DNA of 64,000 nucleotides from Rhodovibrio salinarum DSM 9154. GTDB lineage: Bacteria; Pseudomonadota; Alphaproteobacteria; Kiloniellales; Rhodovibrionaceae. The translations under genes were made by a program, and so were the position numbers. Positions 43,724 through 53,452 of this stretch are shown here, piece by piece. How positions within the stretch are numbered: the first letter of the stretch is position 1; the number at the start of each line of letters is the position of its first letter. The stretch spans positions 2,305,660 through 2,369,659 of the forward strand of contig NZ_KI911559.1 in the NCBI RefSeq assembly GCF_000515255.1, read 5' to 3'. Under the pieces are notes generated by a model. The model was given only the letters and a program-made list of their open reading frames with translations. It was not told the origin of the DNA and did no database searches.

Positions 43724-44558
43724 TGCACGCACCCTGGTCGACAAGGCCGCTGATAAGGCCGGTGCGCTGGTGGATGGCGCGCGCGGCCAGCCGACCGGAG
43801 CGGTCCCATTGCCGGCGGCTCGGGGCACGCTGCTCTACCTCGATGGCATCACGGTTTCGTTCGACGGCTTCAAGGCACTGGACACCCTGTCGCTGGTTGT
43901 CGATGAGGGCGAGCTGCGCACCATCATCGGTCCGAACGGTGCGGGCAAGACGACGATGATGGACGTGATCACCGGCAAGACCCGCCCGGACGTTGGCACC
44001 GCCCTGTTCGACGGCCGCCACGACCTGACCCAATTGCGCGAGGAGGCGACCGCCAATCTCGGTGTCGGGCGTAAGTTCCAGAAGCCGACGGTGTTCGAGC
44101 CACTGACGGTGTTCCAGAACCTCGAACTGGCGTTGAAGAGCGAGCGCGGCGTGCTCGCGACCCTGCGTTTTCGTCTGACCGGCCAGACCCGGGCGCGGAT
44201 CGACGAGATCCTGGACGTTTGCGGGCTTGGCGATCTGCAGGATCGGGAAGCGGGGCAGCTCTCCCACGGGCAGAAGCAGTGGCTGGAAATCGGCATGCTG
44301 CTGATCCAGGATGCCCGGCTCTTGCTTTTGGACGAGCCGGTGGCTGGTATGACCGACGAGGAGACGGCCAAGACCGCCAAGCTGATCCACGACATCAAGG
44401 ACCGCCACACCCTGATCGTGGTCGAACACGACATGGCCTTCGTGCGCGAATTGGGCGCGCGCACGACCGTCCTGCACCAGGGCACCGTGCTGACCGAGGG
44501 CAGTGTCGATGCCGTGCAGAACGATCCCAAGGTCATCGAAGTCTATCTCGGGAGGTAG
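43716..44558 (+). CDS. urtD: Urea ABC transporter ATPase UrtD
   Basis: A 280-residue ATPase. An N-terminal extension of about 40 residues precedes LYLDGITVSFDGFKALD. Walker A is GPNGAGKTT at about 71-79, the family motif VGRKFQKPTVFEPLTV follows, the signature is LSHGQKQWLEIG, Walker B is LLLLDEPVAGM and the switch is VVEHDM. LSHGQ in place of LSGGQ is normal for UrtD. UrtE starts 5 bases after the stop. Confidence 0.93.
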   Translation: MADARTLVDKAADKAGALVDGARGQPTGAVPLPAARGTLLYLDGITVSFDGFKALDTLSLVVDEGELRTIIGPNGAGKTTMMDVITGKTRPDVGTALFDGRHDLTQLREEATANLGVGRKFQKPTVFEPLTVFQNLELALKSERGVLATLRFRLTGQTRARIDEILDVCGLGDLQDREAGQLSHGQKQWLEIGMLLIQDARLLLLDEPVAGMTDEETAKTAKLIHDIKDRHTLIVVEHDMAFVRELGARTTVLHQGTVLTEGSVDAVQNDPKVIEVYLGR

Positions 44559-44563
44559 TGGCG

Positions 44564-45259
44564 ATGCTGCAGGCCCAGGGCCTCAACCTGCATTATGGGG
44601 CGAGCCATATCCTGCGCGACGTCGACCTCGCGGCCGAGCCGGGCAAGGTAACCTGCGTGATCGGCCGCAACGGCGTCGGCAAGACCTCGCTGATGCGCGC
44701 AATTTCCGGCCTGCACCCGACCAGCGGCGGGACACTGAAGTGGGGTGACACCGATCTCACCCGGCTGCCGCCGCACAAGCGTGCGCAGGCCGGCATCGGC
44801 TACGTGCCGCAGGAGCGCGAGATCTTTCCGCGCTTGAGCGTGCACGAGAACCTGCGTACCGGCCTCGCCGCCGCGAAGGGACGGGCGAGCGGGATCGACG
44901 AGAGCGTCTACGAGCTGTTCCCGGTGCTCAAGGACATGCTGCGCCGGCGCGGTGGCGACCTGTCAGGCGGGCAGCAGCAGCAGCTCGCGATCGCCCGCGC
45001 GCTGACAGCGCGGCCCGGCTGCCTGCTGCTCGACGAACCGACCGAAGGCATCCAGCCATCGATCATCAAGGACATCGCGGCCGTGATCGCCGAACTGGCG
45101 CGTCGCGGCGAAATGGCGATCGTGCTGGTCGAACAGTACTTCGACTTTGCCCGCGATCTGGCCGATCATTTCTACGTCATGGATCGGGGGCAGATCGTGT
45201 TGTCGGGCGCGAAGCGCGAACTGGAGGAGGCCGATGTGCGCCAGCACCTTACCGTTTGA
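44564..45259 (+). CDS. urtE: Urea ABC transporter ATPase UrtE
   Basis: A 231-residue ATPase with Walker A GRNGVGKTS at about 36-44, family element YVPQEREIFPRLSVHENL, signature LSGGQQQQLAIARAL, Walker B LLLDEPTEGIQPS and switch VEQYF. A longer frame from 44219 lies inside urtD and is rejected. The last 26 bases overlap ureD, linking import genes directly to the urease genes. Confidence 0.93.
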   Translation: MLQAQGLNLHYGASHILRDVDLAAEPGKVTCVIGRNGVGKTSLMRAISGLHPTSGGTLKWGDTDLTRLPPHKRAQAGIGYVPQEREIFPRLSVHENLRTGLAAAKGRASGIDESVYELFPVLKDMLRRRGGDLSGGQQQQLAIARALTARPGCLLLDEPTEGIQPSIIKDIAAVIAELARRGEMAIVLVEQYFDFARDLADHFYVMDRGQIVLSGAKRELEEADVRQHLTV

Positions 45260-46136
45260 CCGCGCGCGTCTGGCGCCGTTCGAGGGTGGGGGCGCGCGTG
45301 CGTCCAGTGCGCTGGCCCGGTCGATCGGCGGGTGCCGGCTCACATTCGACGCGCCGGAGGGAACAACGCGGCTCAAGGCCCGGGACCAGCGGGCTCCCGC
45401 GCGCATTCTCACCCCGCGTGACCGGGCAACCGGGCTGGCGGGCGCCACCCTGGTGAACGAGGCCGGCGGGCTCGCCGGCGGCGACCGGCTCGACAACACG
45501 ATCGAGGTCGGCCCCGATGCCCGCGCGGTGGTAACCACGCAGGCGGCGGAGAAAGTCTATCGCTCGACCGGCCCGGCGAGTGTGATCGCGACCGAACTGA
45601 GCGTCAGCGACGACGGCTGGTTGGAATGGTTGCCGCAGGAGACGATCCTGTTCGACCGCGCGCACCTGCGCCGCCTGACGACGGCCCGGGTCGCGCCGGA
45701 GGGCCGATTGCTGGCGGGCGAACTGCTGGTGCTGGGCCGCACCGCGCACGGCGAACGGGTGTCGGGCGCGCATCTGCTGGAGCGCTGGCGGGTCCACCGT
45801 GCCGACCGGCTGGTCTGGGCGGATGGGCTGCGGTTGGACCCGCCGAATGCCAGCCTGGATGCGCCGGCCGGTTTCGCCGGGCAGTTGGCGACGGCGACGC
45901 TCATCTACGCTGCGCCCGACGCGCCGGACCATCTGCACACCGCGCGTGAGGTGCTGACAGCGCACGCGCACGCTCGGACGACGGCTGGGGTGAGCGTGGT
46001 TGGCGGCCTGTTGCTGATCCGGGCGCTGGCGGCCGATGGGGCTGCGTTGCGGCGAACGGTCGCCGACGTCTGGAGCGACTTGCGACATACGCTGGCCGGC
46101 CTACCGGCTCGGGTGCCAGCCGCCTGGCATACCTGA
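45234..46136 (+). CDS. ureD: Urease accessory protein UreD (UreH)
   Basis: A 300-residue chaperone that docks on apo-urease together with UreF and UreG for nickel insertion. It has the UreD signature: TRLKARDQRAPARIL, then LVNEAGGLAGGDRLD at about 80-95, VVTTQAAEKVYRS, WLEWLPQETILFDRA and GRTAHGERV. The ATG at 45234 has GGAGGAGG upstream, within the urtE 3' end. Longer upstream frames lie inside urtE. It precedes ureA by 42 bases. Confidence 0.93.
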   Translation: MCASTLPFDRARLAPFEGGGARASSALARSIGGCRLTFDAPEGTTRLKARDQRAPARILTPRDRATGLAGATLVNEAGGLAGGDRLDNTIEVGPDARAVVTTQAAEKVYRSTGPASVIATELSVSDDGWLEWLPQETILFDRAHLRRLTTARVAPEGRLLAGELLVLGRTAHGERVSGAHLLERWRVHRADRLVWADGLRLDPPNASLDAPAGFAGQLATATLIYAAPDAPDHLHTAREVLTAHAHARTTAGVSVVGGLLLIRALAADGAALRRTVADVWSDLRHTLAGLPARVPAAWHT

Positions 46137-46178
46137 ACGGCCAGCAACGACGAGATTGGGAAGGGAGGCTGAAGGGCC

Positions 46179-46481
46179 ATGCAACTGAGCCCGCGCGAGA
46201 AGGACAAACTGATGGTGGCCACCGCCGCCATGGTCGCCCGGCGCCGGCTGGAACGGGGGGTCAAGCTGAACTACCCCGAGGCGGTGGCGCTGATCACCGA
46301 CTTCATCGTCGAGGGCGCGCGCGACGGACGCTCGGTCGCGGAACTCATGCGCGACGGCGGCGAGGTGCTGTCCCGCGAGCAGGTGATGGCGGGCGTGCCG
46401 GAGATGATCCCGGACGTGCAGGTCGAGGCGACCTTCCCGGACGGCACCAAGTTGGTGACCGTGCATGATCCGATCCGCTGA
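46179..46481 (+). CDS. ureA: Urease subunit gamma UreA
   Basis: 100 residues, the normal length for a separate gamma subunit. It begins [13 protein letters not shown] and contains [18 protein letters not shown] and [15 protein letters not shown], all conserved in UreA. The presence of separate ureA, ureB and ureC genes is the usual bacterial three-subunit arrangement. GGGAGGCTGAAGG lies upstream. Confidence 0.96.
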   Translation: MQLSPREKDKLMVATAAMVARRRLERGVKLNYPEAVALITDFIVEGARDGRSVAELMRDGGEVLSREQVMAGVPEMIPDVQVEATFPDGTKLVTVHDPIR

Positions 46482-46508
46482 CCCCGTGGTGTTGAGAGGA
46501 GTGCCGCT

Positions 46509-46814
46509 ATGATCCCGGGCGAAATCGTCTGCGCCGAGGGCGACCTGGAGCTTAACGCCGGGCGCGAGACCAAGGAGCTGGAGGTCGCCAACACCGGTGA
46601 CCGGCCGGTTCAGGTCGGCAGCCATTACCATTTCCACGAGGCGAACCCGGCGCTGTCGTTCGACCGCGCGGCCGCGCGCGGTTTCCGCCTCGACATTCCG
46701 GCCGGCAGCGCGATGCGCTTCGAGCCAGGCCAGAGCCGCACCGTTGCGCTGGTCGCCTATGGGGGCAACCGTCGGGTCGTCGGTTTCCGCGGCGACGTCG
46801 ACGGGGACTTGTAG
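46509..46814 (+). CDS. ureB: Urease subunit beta UreB
   Basis: 101 residues with the UreB signature: [19 protein letters not shown] at the start, [14 protein letters not shown] at about 36-49, [13 protein letters not shown] at about 75-87 and the GNRRVVGF tail. It lies 27 bases after ureA with AGAGGAG upstream and 66 bases before ureC. Confidence 0.96.
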   Translation: MIPGEIVCAEGDLELNAGRETKELEVANTGDRPVQVGSHYHFHEANPALSFDRAAARGFRLDIPAGSAMRFEPGQSRTVALVAYGGNRRVVGFRGDVDGDL

Positions 46815-46880
46815 AAGCAGGAGCACGGCGTTTCGCCGCCAGCTGAACGACAGAGACAGCGAACGAAAGGCAGCCAAGCG

Positions 46881-48593
46881 ATGGCCACCACGATCTCGCG
46901 CGACGCCTATGCGGACATGTTCGGGCCCACGGTGGGGGACAAGGTCCGGCTCGCCGACACGGAACTTTTCATCGAGGTCGAGGAGGACCGCACCGTCTAC
47001 GGCGACGAGGTCAAGTTCGGCGGTGGCAAGGTGCTGCGCGATGGCATGGGCCAGGCGCAGGCGACCCGCGCCGAAGGCGCGATGGACACGGTGATCACCA
47101 ACGCCCTGATCCTGGACCACTGGGGGGTGGTGAAGGCCGACGTCGGCCTGCGCGACGGCCGGATCGCGGCGATCGGCAAGGCGGGCAACCCGAACGTCCA
47201 GCCAGGCGTGGACATCGTGGTCGGCCCCGGGACCGAGGTGATCGCGGGCGAGGGCAAGATCCTGACCGCCGGCGGGCTCGACGTGCATATCCACTTCGTC
47301 TGCCCGCAGCAGGTCGAGGACGCGGTCGCCAGTGGGCTCACCACCATGATGGGCGGTGGCACGGGGCCGGCGGCCGGCACCAACGCGACCACATGCACGC
47401 CGGGCGGCTGGCACATCGGCCGGATGATGCAGGCGGCCGAGGGGCTGCCGGTCAACCTGGGCTTCTTCGCCAAGGGCAACTCCTCGCGGCCGGAGGCGCT
47501 TGCCGAACAGGTGCGCGCGGGCGCCTGCGCCATGAAGCTGCACGAAGACTGGGGCTCCACGCCCGCGGCGGTGGATACCTGCCTGTCGGTCGCCGATCAG
47601 CTGGACGTGCAGGTGCTGATCCACACCGACACGCTGAACGAGTCCGGCTTCATCGAGGACACGGTGGCGGCGATCCGCGGCCGCACCATCCACGCCTTTC
47701 ACACCGAAGGGGCGGGGGGCGGCCACGCGCCCGACGTCATCAAGCTGTGCGGTGAGGCGAACGTCCTGCCAAGCTCGACCAACCCGACACGCCCCTTCAC
47801 GGTGAACACGGTGGACGAGCATTTGGACATGCTGATGGTCTGCCACCACCTCGACCGGCGCATTCCCGAAGACGTCGCCTTCGCCGAGAGCCGGATCCGC
47901 AAGGAGACGATCGCCGCCGAGGATATCCTGCATGACCTGGGCGCCTTCTCGATCATGGCCTCCGACGCGCAGGCGATGGGCCGGGTCGGCGAGGTGATCA
48001 CGCGCACCTGGCAGACCGCCGACAAGATGAAGCGCCAGCGCGGCAGTTTGCCGGGCGAGAAGGGCGACAACGACAACCTGCGCGCCCGGCGCTACGTCGC
48101 GAAGTACACGATCAATCCGGCGATCGCGCAGGGAATCTCCCAGTACGTCGGGTCGATCGAGCAGGGCAAGCTGGCCGATCTCGTCCTGTGGGATCCGGCG
48201 TTCTTCGGGGTTAAGCCGGCGATGGTGATCAAGTCCGGTTCGATCCTGTCGGTGCCGATGGGCGACCCGAACGCCTCCATCCCGACGCCGCAGCCGGTGC
48301 ACTACCGGCCGATGTTCGCGGGTTACGGCCGGGCGATGACGCAAAGTGCGGTGACCTTCGTCTCCGGCGCCGCGCTCGACACCGGCGATCCGGCGGGCGA
48401 ACTCGGTCTGTCGCGCCAGCTGCTGCCGGTCGCCAACACCCGCCGCCTGACCAAGGCGGATATGGTGCTGAACGACAAGACGCCTGACATGGAGGTCGAT
48501 TCCGAGACCTACGAGGTCCGCGCGGATGACGAACTCCTGACCTGCGAACCCGCCGCCGAGTTGGCGTTGGCGCAGCGGTATTTCCTGTTTTAA
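46881..48593 (+). CDS. ureC: Urease subunit alpha UreC
   Basis: The 570-residue catalytic subunit, hydrolysing urea to ammonia and carbamate at a dinickel centre. All key residues are present: nickel ligands His136 and His138 (DVHIHFV), the carbamylated bridging lysine Lys219 (AMKLHEDWG), His248 (VLIHTD) and His274 (HAFHTE), Asp362 (MASDAQA), and the mobile flap with Cys321-His322 (MVCHHLD). There is no disruption. ATG at 46881 with GAAAGGCAGCC upstream. Confidence 0.97.
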   Translation: MATTISRDAYADMFGPTVGDKVRLADTELFIEVEEDRTVYGDEVKFGGGKVLRDGMGQAQATRAEGAMDTVITNALILDHWGVVKADVGLRDGRIAAIGKAGNPNVQPGVDIVVGPGTEVIAGEGKILTAGGLDVHIHFVCPQQVEDAVASGLTTMMGGGTGPAAGTNATTCTPGGWHIGRMMQAAEGLPVNLGFFAKGNSSRPEALAEQVRAGACAMKLHEDWGSTPAAVDTCLSVADQLDVQVLIHTDTLNESGFIEDTVAAIRGRTIHAFHTEGAGGGHAPDVIKLCGEANVLPSSTNPTRPFTVNTVDEHLDMLMVCHHLDRRIPEDVAFAESRIRKETIAAEDILHDLGAFSIMASDAQAMGRVGEVITRTWQTADKMKRQRGSLPGEKGDNDNLRARRYVAKYTINPAIAQGISQYVGSIEQGKLADLVLWDPAFFGVKPAMVIKSGSILSVPMGDPNASIPTPQPVHYRPMFAGYGRAMTQSAVTFVSGAALDTGDPAGELGLSRQLLPVANTRRLTKADMVLNDKTPDMEVDSETYEVRADDELLTCEPAAELALAQRYFLF

Positions 48594-48669
48594 CAGAGCG
48601 TTATTCGACCATGCTCAACCATTATAAGAGCGATATGCGGTCGGTAGCCCGATGCACGGGAGCGTTCGC

Positions 48670-49185
48670 ATGACCAGCGAACTGCCAAGGGCCACACGGG
48701 TCGTCGAGTCCGGCGGCTGGCCGGCGGATGCGGCAGTCGCGTCGCTCACGCTTGTCTATGCCGATCGGCATCTGCGGCGCCGACGCTTGAAGGCAGATGA
48801 CGGCACGCGCCTGCTGCTCGACCTGCCGCGCGCGCGCCTGCTGGCCGAGGGTGACGGGCTGGCGCTCGAGGACGGGCGCTGGATCGCGGTGCGTGCGGCG
48901 GTCGAACCGGTGGTCGAGGCCCGCACAGGCGATCCGCAGGCCTTGGCACGGCTGGCGTGGCACGTTGGGAACCGACACACCGCTTGCCAGATCCTGCCGA
49001 ACGCGTTGCGCGTGCTGGATGACAGCGTGCTGGCCGACATGCTGGCCGGGCAGGGTGCGGAGGTGGTGCATATCCGCGTGCCCTTTACGCCGGAGCCGGG
49101 GGCTTACGCCCACGGCCATAGCCACAGCCACGTCCGGGCCAACGACGTGGACCCGTTGGCCGACGGGCCGGAGGCGGCGCCGTGA
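48670..49185 (+). CDS. ureE: Urease accessory protein UreE (nickel chaperone)
   Basis: 171 residues from the ATG at 48670, preferred over 48652 because GGGAG lies seven bases before it. The N-terminal domain is followed by the metal-binding domain with WHVGNRHTACQIL, where the conserved histidine sits. The C-terminus has a histidine group (AHGHSHSH) of the kind that delivers nickel to UreG. It overlaps ureF by 4 bases (GTGA). Confidence 0.92.
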   Translation: MTSELPRATRVVESGGWPADAAVASLTLVYADRHLRRRRLKADDGTRLLLDLPRARLLAEGDGLALEDGRWIAVRAAVEPVVEARTGDPQALARLAWHVGNRHTACQILPNALRVLDDSVLADMLAGQGAEVVHIRVPFTPEPGAYAHGHSHSHVRANDVDPLADGPEAAP

Positions 49186-49889
49186 CGACCCCGGTCGGCA
49201 TGAACGGTTTGAATCAGTCGGGTTTGCTGCGCCTGACGGCCTGGCTGTCGCAGGCTTACCCGGTTGGTGCCTACAGCTTCAGCCACGGTCTGGAGGCCGC
49301 GGGGGACGCCGGGCAGCTGGAAACCGCGGCCGCCTTGCGAAGCTGGCTGGAACGCCTGTTGCTCGACGGGGCCGGGGTCAGCGATGGCGCGTTCCTAGCG
49401 CACGCGCACGCAGCCGCCGCCGAGAGCGACGAGTCCGCGTTGCGCGCGGTGCATGAGCTGGCTTTGGCGTTTCAGCCCTCTGCCGAACTGATGCTGGAAA
49501 CGCAGGCTCAAGGGCGTGCCTTTCTGCGCCAGACGCGCGCGGCCTGGCCGTGTGATGCGCTCGACCGGTTGGCGGCGATCAGCGATGGGCCGGTCGCCTA
49601 TCCGGTGGCTGTCGGAAGTGCGGCGGCCGGGCATGGGGTGCCGTTGCCGGCGACGCTGACCGCTTACCTCGGTGCGTTCGCCGGGAACCTAGTGTCGGCG
49701 GCGCTGCGTATCCTCCCGATCGGCCAGAACGCCGGTCAGACCGTGCTTGCCGAACTGACGCCGACGCTGGAAGCCACCGCTGCCGCCGCGCAGGCGACGC
49801 CGCTGGAGGAGGTCGCCACGGCCGTCCCGATGGCGGAGCTGCTCTCTATCCATCACGAAACCCAGTACACGAGGTTGTTCCGTTCATGA
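49182..49889 (+). CDS. ureF: Urease accessory protein UreF
   Basis: A 235-residue helical protein with the UreF features: [23 protein letters not shown] at the N-terminus, then the C-terminal [27 protein letters not shown] element that closes onto UreD. It acts as a GTPase regulator of UreG. A later ATG at 49200 is possible. It overlaps ureE and ureG by 4 bases on each side. Confidence 0.93.
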   Translation: MTTPVGMNGLNQSGLLRLTAWLSQAYPVGAYSFSHGLEAAGDAGQLETAAALRSWLERLLLDGAGVSDGAFLAHAHAAAAESDESALRAVHELALAFQPSAELMLETQAQGRAFLRQTRAAWPCDALDRLAAISDGPVAYPVAVGSAAAGHGVPLPATLTAYLGAFAGNLVSAALRILPIGQNAGQTVLAELTPTLEATAAAAQATPLEEVATAVPMAELLSIHHETQYTRLFRS

Positions 49890-50515
49890 CCGCGCATCAC
49901 GGACCGCTCAGGGTCGGCATCGGCGGGCCGGTCGGCTCCGGCAAGACCGCGCTCGTCGAGGCGCTGTGCCGGCAGCTGCAGCCGAGCTATTCGCTCGCCG
50001 TCGTCACCAACGATATCTACACCCAGGAGGACGCGCAGTTCCTGATGCGCTCGGGCGCGCTCGACAGCGCGCGCGTGCGCGGGGTGGAGACTGGCGGCTG
50101 CCCGCACACCGCGATCCGGGAGGATGCCTCGATCAACCTCGCCGCGATCGAGGAGCTGACCGGGGCCTATCCGGACTTGGACCTGATCCTGATCGAGAGC
50201 GGTGGCGACAATCTGGCCGCCACCTTCTCGCCCGAACTGGCCGACCTGACGCTTTACGTCATCGACGTCTCCGCTGGCGACAAGATCCCCCGCAAGGGGG
50301 GGCCGGGGATCACCCGCTCCGACCTTTTGATCATTAACAAGATCGACATCGCCGATCAGGTTGGCGCCGACCTCGACGTCATGGACCGGGACGCGCGCAA
50401 GATGCGCGGCGACCGGCCGTTCGTCTTCACCGATCTGCGCAGCGGTCAGGGGCTATCGACCGTCACGACCTTCCTGGTGACAGAAGGTGGATTGGATGCG
50501 TCCACGGCGGCTTGA
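49886..50515 (+). CDS. ureG: Urease accessory GTPase UreG
   Basis: A 209-residue SIMIBI GTPase coupling GTP hydrolysis to nickel insertion. P-loop GGPVGSGKT at about 13-21, the UreG metal motif with CPHT ([13 protein letters not shown]), [34 protein letters not shown] and the base motif NKID. It ends the urt-ure operon; no nickel transporter or extra ureJ is seen in this window. Confidence 0.96.
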   Translation: MTAHHGPLRVGIGGPVGSGKTALVEALCRQLQPSYSLAVVTNDIYTQEDAQFLMRSGALDSARVRGVETGGCPHTAIREDASINLAAIEELTGAYPDLDLILIESGGDNLAATFSPELADLTLYVIDVSAGDKIPRKGGPGITRSDLLIINKIDIADQVGADLDVMDRDARKMRGDRPFVFTDLRSGQGLSTVTTFLVTEGGLDASTAA

Positions 50516-50547
50516 AGTGTCTTCCATGATGTTCTTGCGCATCAGGT

Positions 50548-50721
50548 ATGCGCTTGTTACATTTGTGCGGTGCAGCGCATCTAGGGTTCCGGCTGCTGCG
50601 GTGCGGCAGCGACAGGTCCGAGAGATGCAAGCGGCTGGTGTATCTGGACGGCGGCAAGCTTGTACGGCTCACCCTGGAGCAGGCGCGTACCCTAAGCGAC
50701 GCGGAAGCGGGGCAGGCGTGA
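50548..50721 (+). CDS. Hypothetical 57-residue protein after ureG
   Basis: An ATG at 50548 opens a frame of 57 codons ending at 50721. The C-terminal half (RLVYLDGGKLVRLTLEQARTL is the core) looks like a real beta hairpin followed by an amphipathic helix, with three cysteines in the first half. The start lacks a convincing ribosome binding site. It lies between ureG and the converging acdS gene, and I recognise no family. It could also be spurious. Confidence 0.3.
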   Translation: MRLLHLCGAAHLGFRLLRCGSDRSERCKRLVYLDGGKLVRLTLEQARTLSDAEAGQA

Positions 50722-50738
50722 GCGCCGGCAACCGGCGG

Positions 50739-51752
50739 TCAGCCGTCGCGGTACTGGAAGCTGTACGCGTTGATGGCGGGTACGCCGCCGAGGTGGGCAT
50801 AGAGGACACGCGAGCCAGTGGGGAAATGCCCCTGCCGGACCAGATCGATCAGGCCCTGCATCGATTTCCCCTCGTAGACCGGGTCCGTCATCATGCCTTC
50901 CGTTCTGGCGCACAGGCGGATGGCGTCGTTCGTTTCCTGCGACGGGATGCCGTAGCGGGGATAGGCGTAATCTTCCATGAGCACGACATCCTCGGCCTCG
51001 ATCGCGTGGGATAGTCCGACCAGATCGCCCGTATTGCGGGCGATATCGAGTACCTGGTTGCGCGCTTGGTCCGGTGTTGCGGACGCGTCGATGCCGATCA
51101 CCTGACGTTGGCGACCGTCGGCGGCGAAGCCAACCACCATGCCCGCGTGCGTGGAGCCGGTCACCGTGCACACAACGATGTAGTCGAACTGGATACCGAG
51201 TTTACGCTCTTGCGCGCGCACTTCTTCGGCGAAGCCGACGTAGCCAAGACCGCCCAGGCGGTGGACCGATGCGCCGGCCGGGATTGCGTACGGCGTGCCC
51301 CCGTTGGCCTTGACGTCCTCGATCGCCGCTTCCCAGCTTTCGCGGATGCCGATATCGAAGCCCCGGTTCCAAAGCTCCACGTCGGCGCCCATCAGCCGGC
51401 TCATCAGAATGTTGCCGACGCGGTCATAAACGGCGTCGGGATAGGGGACCCAATCCTCCTGAACCAAGCGGCACTTAAGCCCGAGCTTCGCGGCGACGGC
51501 CGCGACCTGTCGGGTGTGGTTGGATTGGATGCCGCCGATGCTCACCAGCGTGTCCGCGCCAGAGGCAAGGATGTCCGGAACGATGTACTCCAGCTTGCGC
51601 AGCTTGTTGCCGCCGAAGGCGAGCCCGGAATTGCAATCTTCGCGCTTGGCGTACAGCTCAACGTTTCCGCCCAGTTCCGCGCTCAGCCGGTTCAGGGGCT
51701 CGATCGGGCTCGGTCCGAAGGTCAACGGGTAGCGGTCGAAGGAATCCAGCAT
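50739..51752 (-). CDS. acdS: 1-aminocyclopropane-1-carboxylate (ACC) deaminase
   Basis: PLP-dependent ring opening of ACC to 2-oxobutyrate and ammonia. The 337 residues match the family length. Key positions agree with the enzyme of Pseudomonas UW4, shifted by one: PLP lysine Lys50 ([11 protein letters not shown]), Ser77 (GGIQSNHTR), Tyr293-Glu294 ([11 protein letters not shown]) and Leu321 (YAHLGG). The Tyr-Glu pair separates true ACC deaminase from D-cysteine desulfhydrase. The ATG at 51752 is preferred over an upstream start at 51881. It is convergent with the urea operon; no acdR regulator is adjacent. Confidence 0.88.
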   Translation of the reverse strand: MLDSFDRYPLTFGPSPIEPLNRLSAELGGNVELYAKREDCNSGLAFGGNKLRKLEYIVPDILASGADTLVSIGGIQSNHTRQVAAVAAKLGLKCRLVQEDWVPYPDAVYDRVGNILMSRLMGADVELWNRGFDIGIRESWEAAIEDVKANGGTPYAIPAGASVHRLGGLGYVGFAEEVRAQERKLGIQFDYIVVCTVTGSTHAGMVVGFAADGRQRQVIGIDASATPDQARNQVLDIARNTGDLVGLSHAIEAEDVVLMEDYAYPRYGIPSQETNDAIRLCARTEGMMTDPVYEGKSMQGLIDLVRQGHFPTGSRVLYAHLGGVPAINAYSFQYRDG

Positions 51753-51978
51753 CTCGGTATTTCCCTGCGGTTTAAGGGGGGCGGACTTCTGGGCGGGTGC
51801 TGTCACGCAGAAGACGGTAATCGGATCGCGCAGCGAATGCCAAATCTCTGTGCTGGATCGAATGCCTTGCCTGTTACGCAAGACCCTTTTGCCGTCACGG
51901 CGGCTCCCGGATTCGGCAGGTTGAGGGTATATTGCAGTGCAGCATTAGGGCTGTTCAAAACCTGCAAGGAGGTCTGTG

Positions 51979-52200
51979 ATGACCCGTAAGGCCCATATGT
52001 CTGAGACCTTCGTGAGCCGTCAGCCGACGCCCGTGGAAATCGCCCGGCACATTCGACGCGGCCGTCAGCAACGGGCGATCTTCGTCGCTTTCATGCTGCG
52101 GCGCGGCCTTAAGCACCTATCCAGGGCGGTTGACGGCTTGGTGCACGGTTTGACCCGGCGCATCGCACGCCGACCGCAGATTGCCCGCACCGGACACTAG
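51979..52200 (+). CDS. Small basic protein of unknown function
   Basis: 73 residues with an excellent ribosome binding site, AAGGAGGT six bases before the ATG. The sequence is rich in arginine and predicted helical, with RQPTPVEIARHIRRGRQQR followed by AIFVAFMLRRGLKHLSRAV, an amphipathic helix that may touch membranes or nucleic acid. I do not recognise the family securely; short alphaproteobacterial proteins of the RSP_7527 type look loosely similar. It stands between acdS (divergent) and a LysR gene. Confidence 0.55.
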   Translation: MTRKAHMSETFVSRQPTPVEIARHIRRGRQQRAIFVAFMLRRGLKHLSRAVDGLVHGLTRRIARRPQIARTGH

Positions 52201-52380
52201 GGTGGCTCGGGTAAGGTATCTTCGCTTTGCCCGTGAGCTCTCCCTGGCTTCGATGCAGGAGAGGACGATTAACGCTTAGGGCGCTCGCGCCTGCAGTGGA
52301 TGCTTCTGGGTCGAAGCCAGGCACCTTGGCTGGTGCTATTCGTGCAGCCATGCTTTCCCATCTACGCGGTGTCGCGTAGG

Positions 52381-52399
52381 CTTGTTGCAGTGCAACAAG
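52381..52399. promoter_or_regulatory. Perfect palindrome in front of a LysR gene
   Basis: CTTGTTGCA-G-TGCAACAAG is a perfect 9-bp inverted repeat with a one-base centre. It ends 11 bases before the LysR ATG and abuts its ribosome binding site, so binding there could repress the gene itself. Confidence 0.5.
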
Positions 52400-52410
52400 A
52401 GGGGGCTGCC

Positions 52411-53358
52411 ATGGATCTGCCCAGCCAAATGATTCTGTTCGCGCGCGTCGTCGAGACCGGCAGCTTCTCGGCGGCCGCCCGGTCGCTCGGCCATACGCCA
52501 TCGGCCGTGAGCCGGCAGATCGGGCATCTCGAAGACCAAATCGGATTGCGGCTGCTCCACCGGAGTCAGAACGGCATCGTTCTGACGGGCGAAGGCGAGG
52601 CGTTCCACGAACGCTGCCGCACCGTGGCCGAGGAGGTGCACGCCGCCGAGGAATTGCTCGCCGGCCTGGGCGAGGTGCGCGGCACGCTACGGGTGGTGTC
52701 GACGGTTGCCTTCGGCAAGGCCCAGCTTTTGCCGGTCCTGCCTGCGTTTCTGGAGGCCTATCCCGACCTGCGTATGGACCTTGAGCTGACGGATCGGCAC
52801 GTCGATCTTGCGACGGATCAGGTCGACGTAGCGATTCGGTTCGGCGAGCAGATCGATGATCCCGATGCGATCACCCGGAAGCTGCTTCCGAACGAGCGTG
52901 TGATTTGTGCCGCCCCCTCCTACATCGAGCGCTATGGCCGGCCGGAGACGCCGGCGGACCTCGTGCATCACAACTGCCTTGGCCTGACGACCGTGTCGTC
53001 TTGGAACGACTGGGTGTTTGGCCCGGACAGCGAACAGACGTTGCACGTCGACGGCAACTTGCGGGCCAATAGCGCGGACGCGATCTACCACGCAGCGCTC
53101 GCGGGTCTGGGGGTTGCGCGCTTGTCGACCTATTTGATCGACAATGACCTGCAGTCGGGCCGGCTTGTTCGGCTTTTGCCGGATTACGTCCAGGAGGCCG
53201 GTAGCATTACGGCGATCTTTGCCAACCGACGTAACCTAGCGCCCAAAACTCGGGTATTCATCGATTACTTGGCTGAACGGTTCGTCGGGCGGGCAAATCC
53301 CCACACCTGGGAGGCGATGCCCGATACGAAAACACCCGTGAAACAGAAAACAACCTGA
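52411..53358 (+). CDS. LysR-family transcriptional regulator (CrgA-like)
   Basis: 315 residues. The DNA-binding domain is at 1-60 (QMILFARVVETGSFSAAARS, HTPSAVSRQIGHLEDQIGL). The effector domain carries LEAYPDLRMDLELTDRHVDL and VDVAIRFGEQIDDPDAIT, of the LysR subgroup with CrgA. The ATG at 52411 follows AGAGGGGG; a frame opening at 52300 adds 37 unrelated residues. The target is unknown: flanking genes are the small basic protein and a possible small RNA. A perfect palindrome covers its leader. Confidence 0.85.
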   Translation: MDLPSQMILFARVVETGSFSAAARSLGHTPSAVSRQIGHLEDQIGLRLLHRSQNGIVLTGEGEAFHERCRTVAEEVHAAEELLAGLGEVRGTLRVVSTVAFGKAQLLPVLPAFLEAYPDLRMDLELTDRHVDLATDQVDVAIRFGEQIDDPDAITRKLLPNERVICAAPSYIERYGRPETPADLVHHNCLGLTTVSSWNDWVFGPDSEQTLHVDGNLRANSADAIYHAALAGLGVARLSTYLIDNDLQSGRLVRLLPDYVQEAGSITAIFANRRNLAPKTRVFIDYLAERFVGRANPHTWEAMPDTKTPVKQKTT

Positions 53359-53452
53359 GGCTGCTGCTGCTTGGGTGCTTGCGACCCCTAAGCATTGTCC
53401 CATACGGCACATGGGGTTTGACTTAGAGACAAAGCGTGAATTGTTGCGGTGT

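Noticed and set aside
46101-48344. A 747-codon open frame on the minus strand opposite ureB and ureC
   Set aside because: It is the antisense shadow of a high-GC urease gene. The plus strand carries UreB and UreC with every catalytic residue, and the minus frame resembles no family.
50739-51752. Annotation of acdS as D-cysteine desulfhydrase
   Set aside because: The Tyr-Glu pair at 293-294 and Leu321, which mark ACC deaminase, are present.
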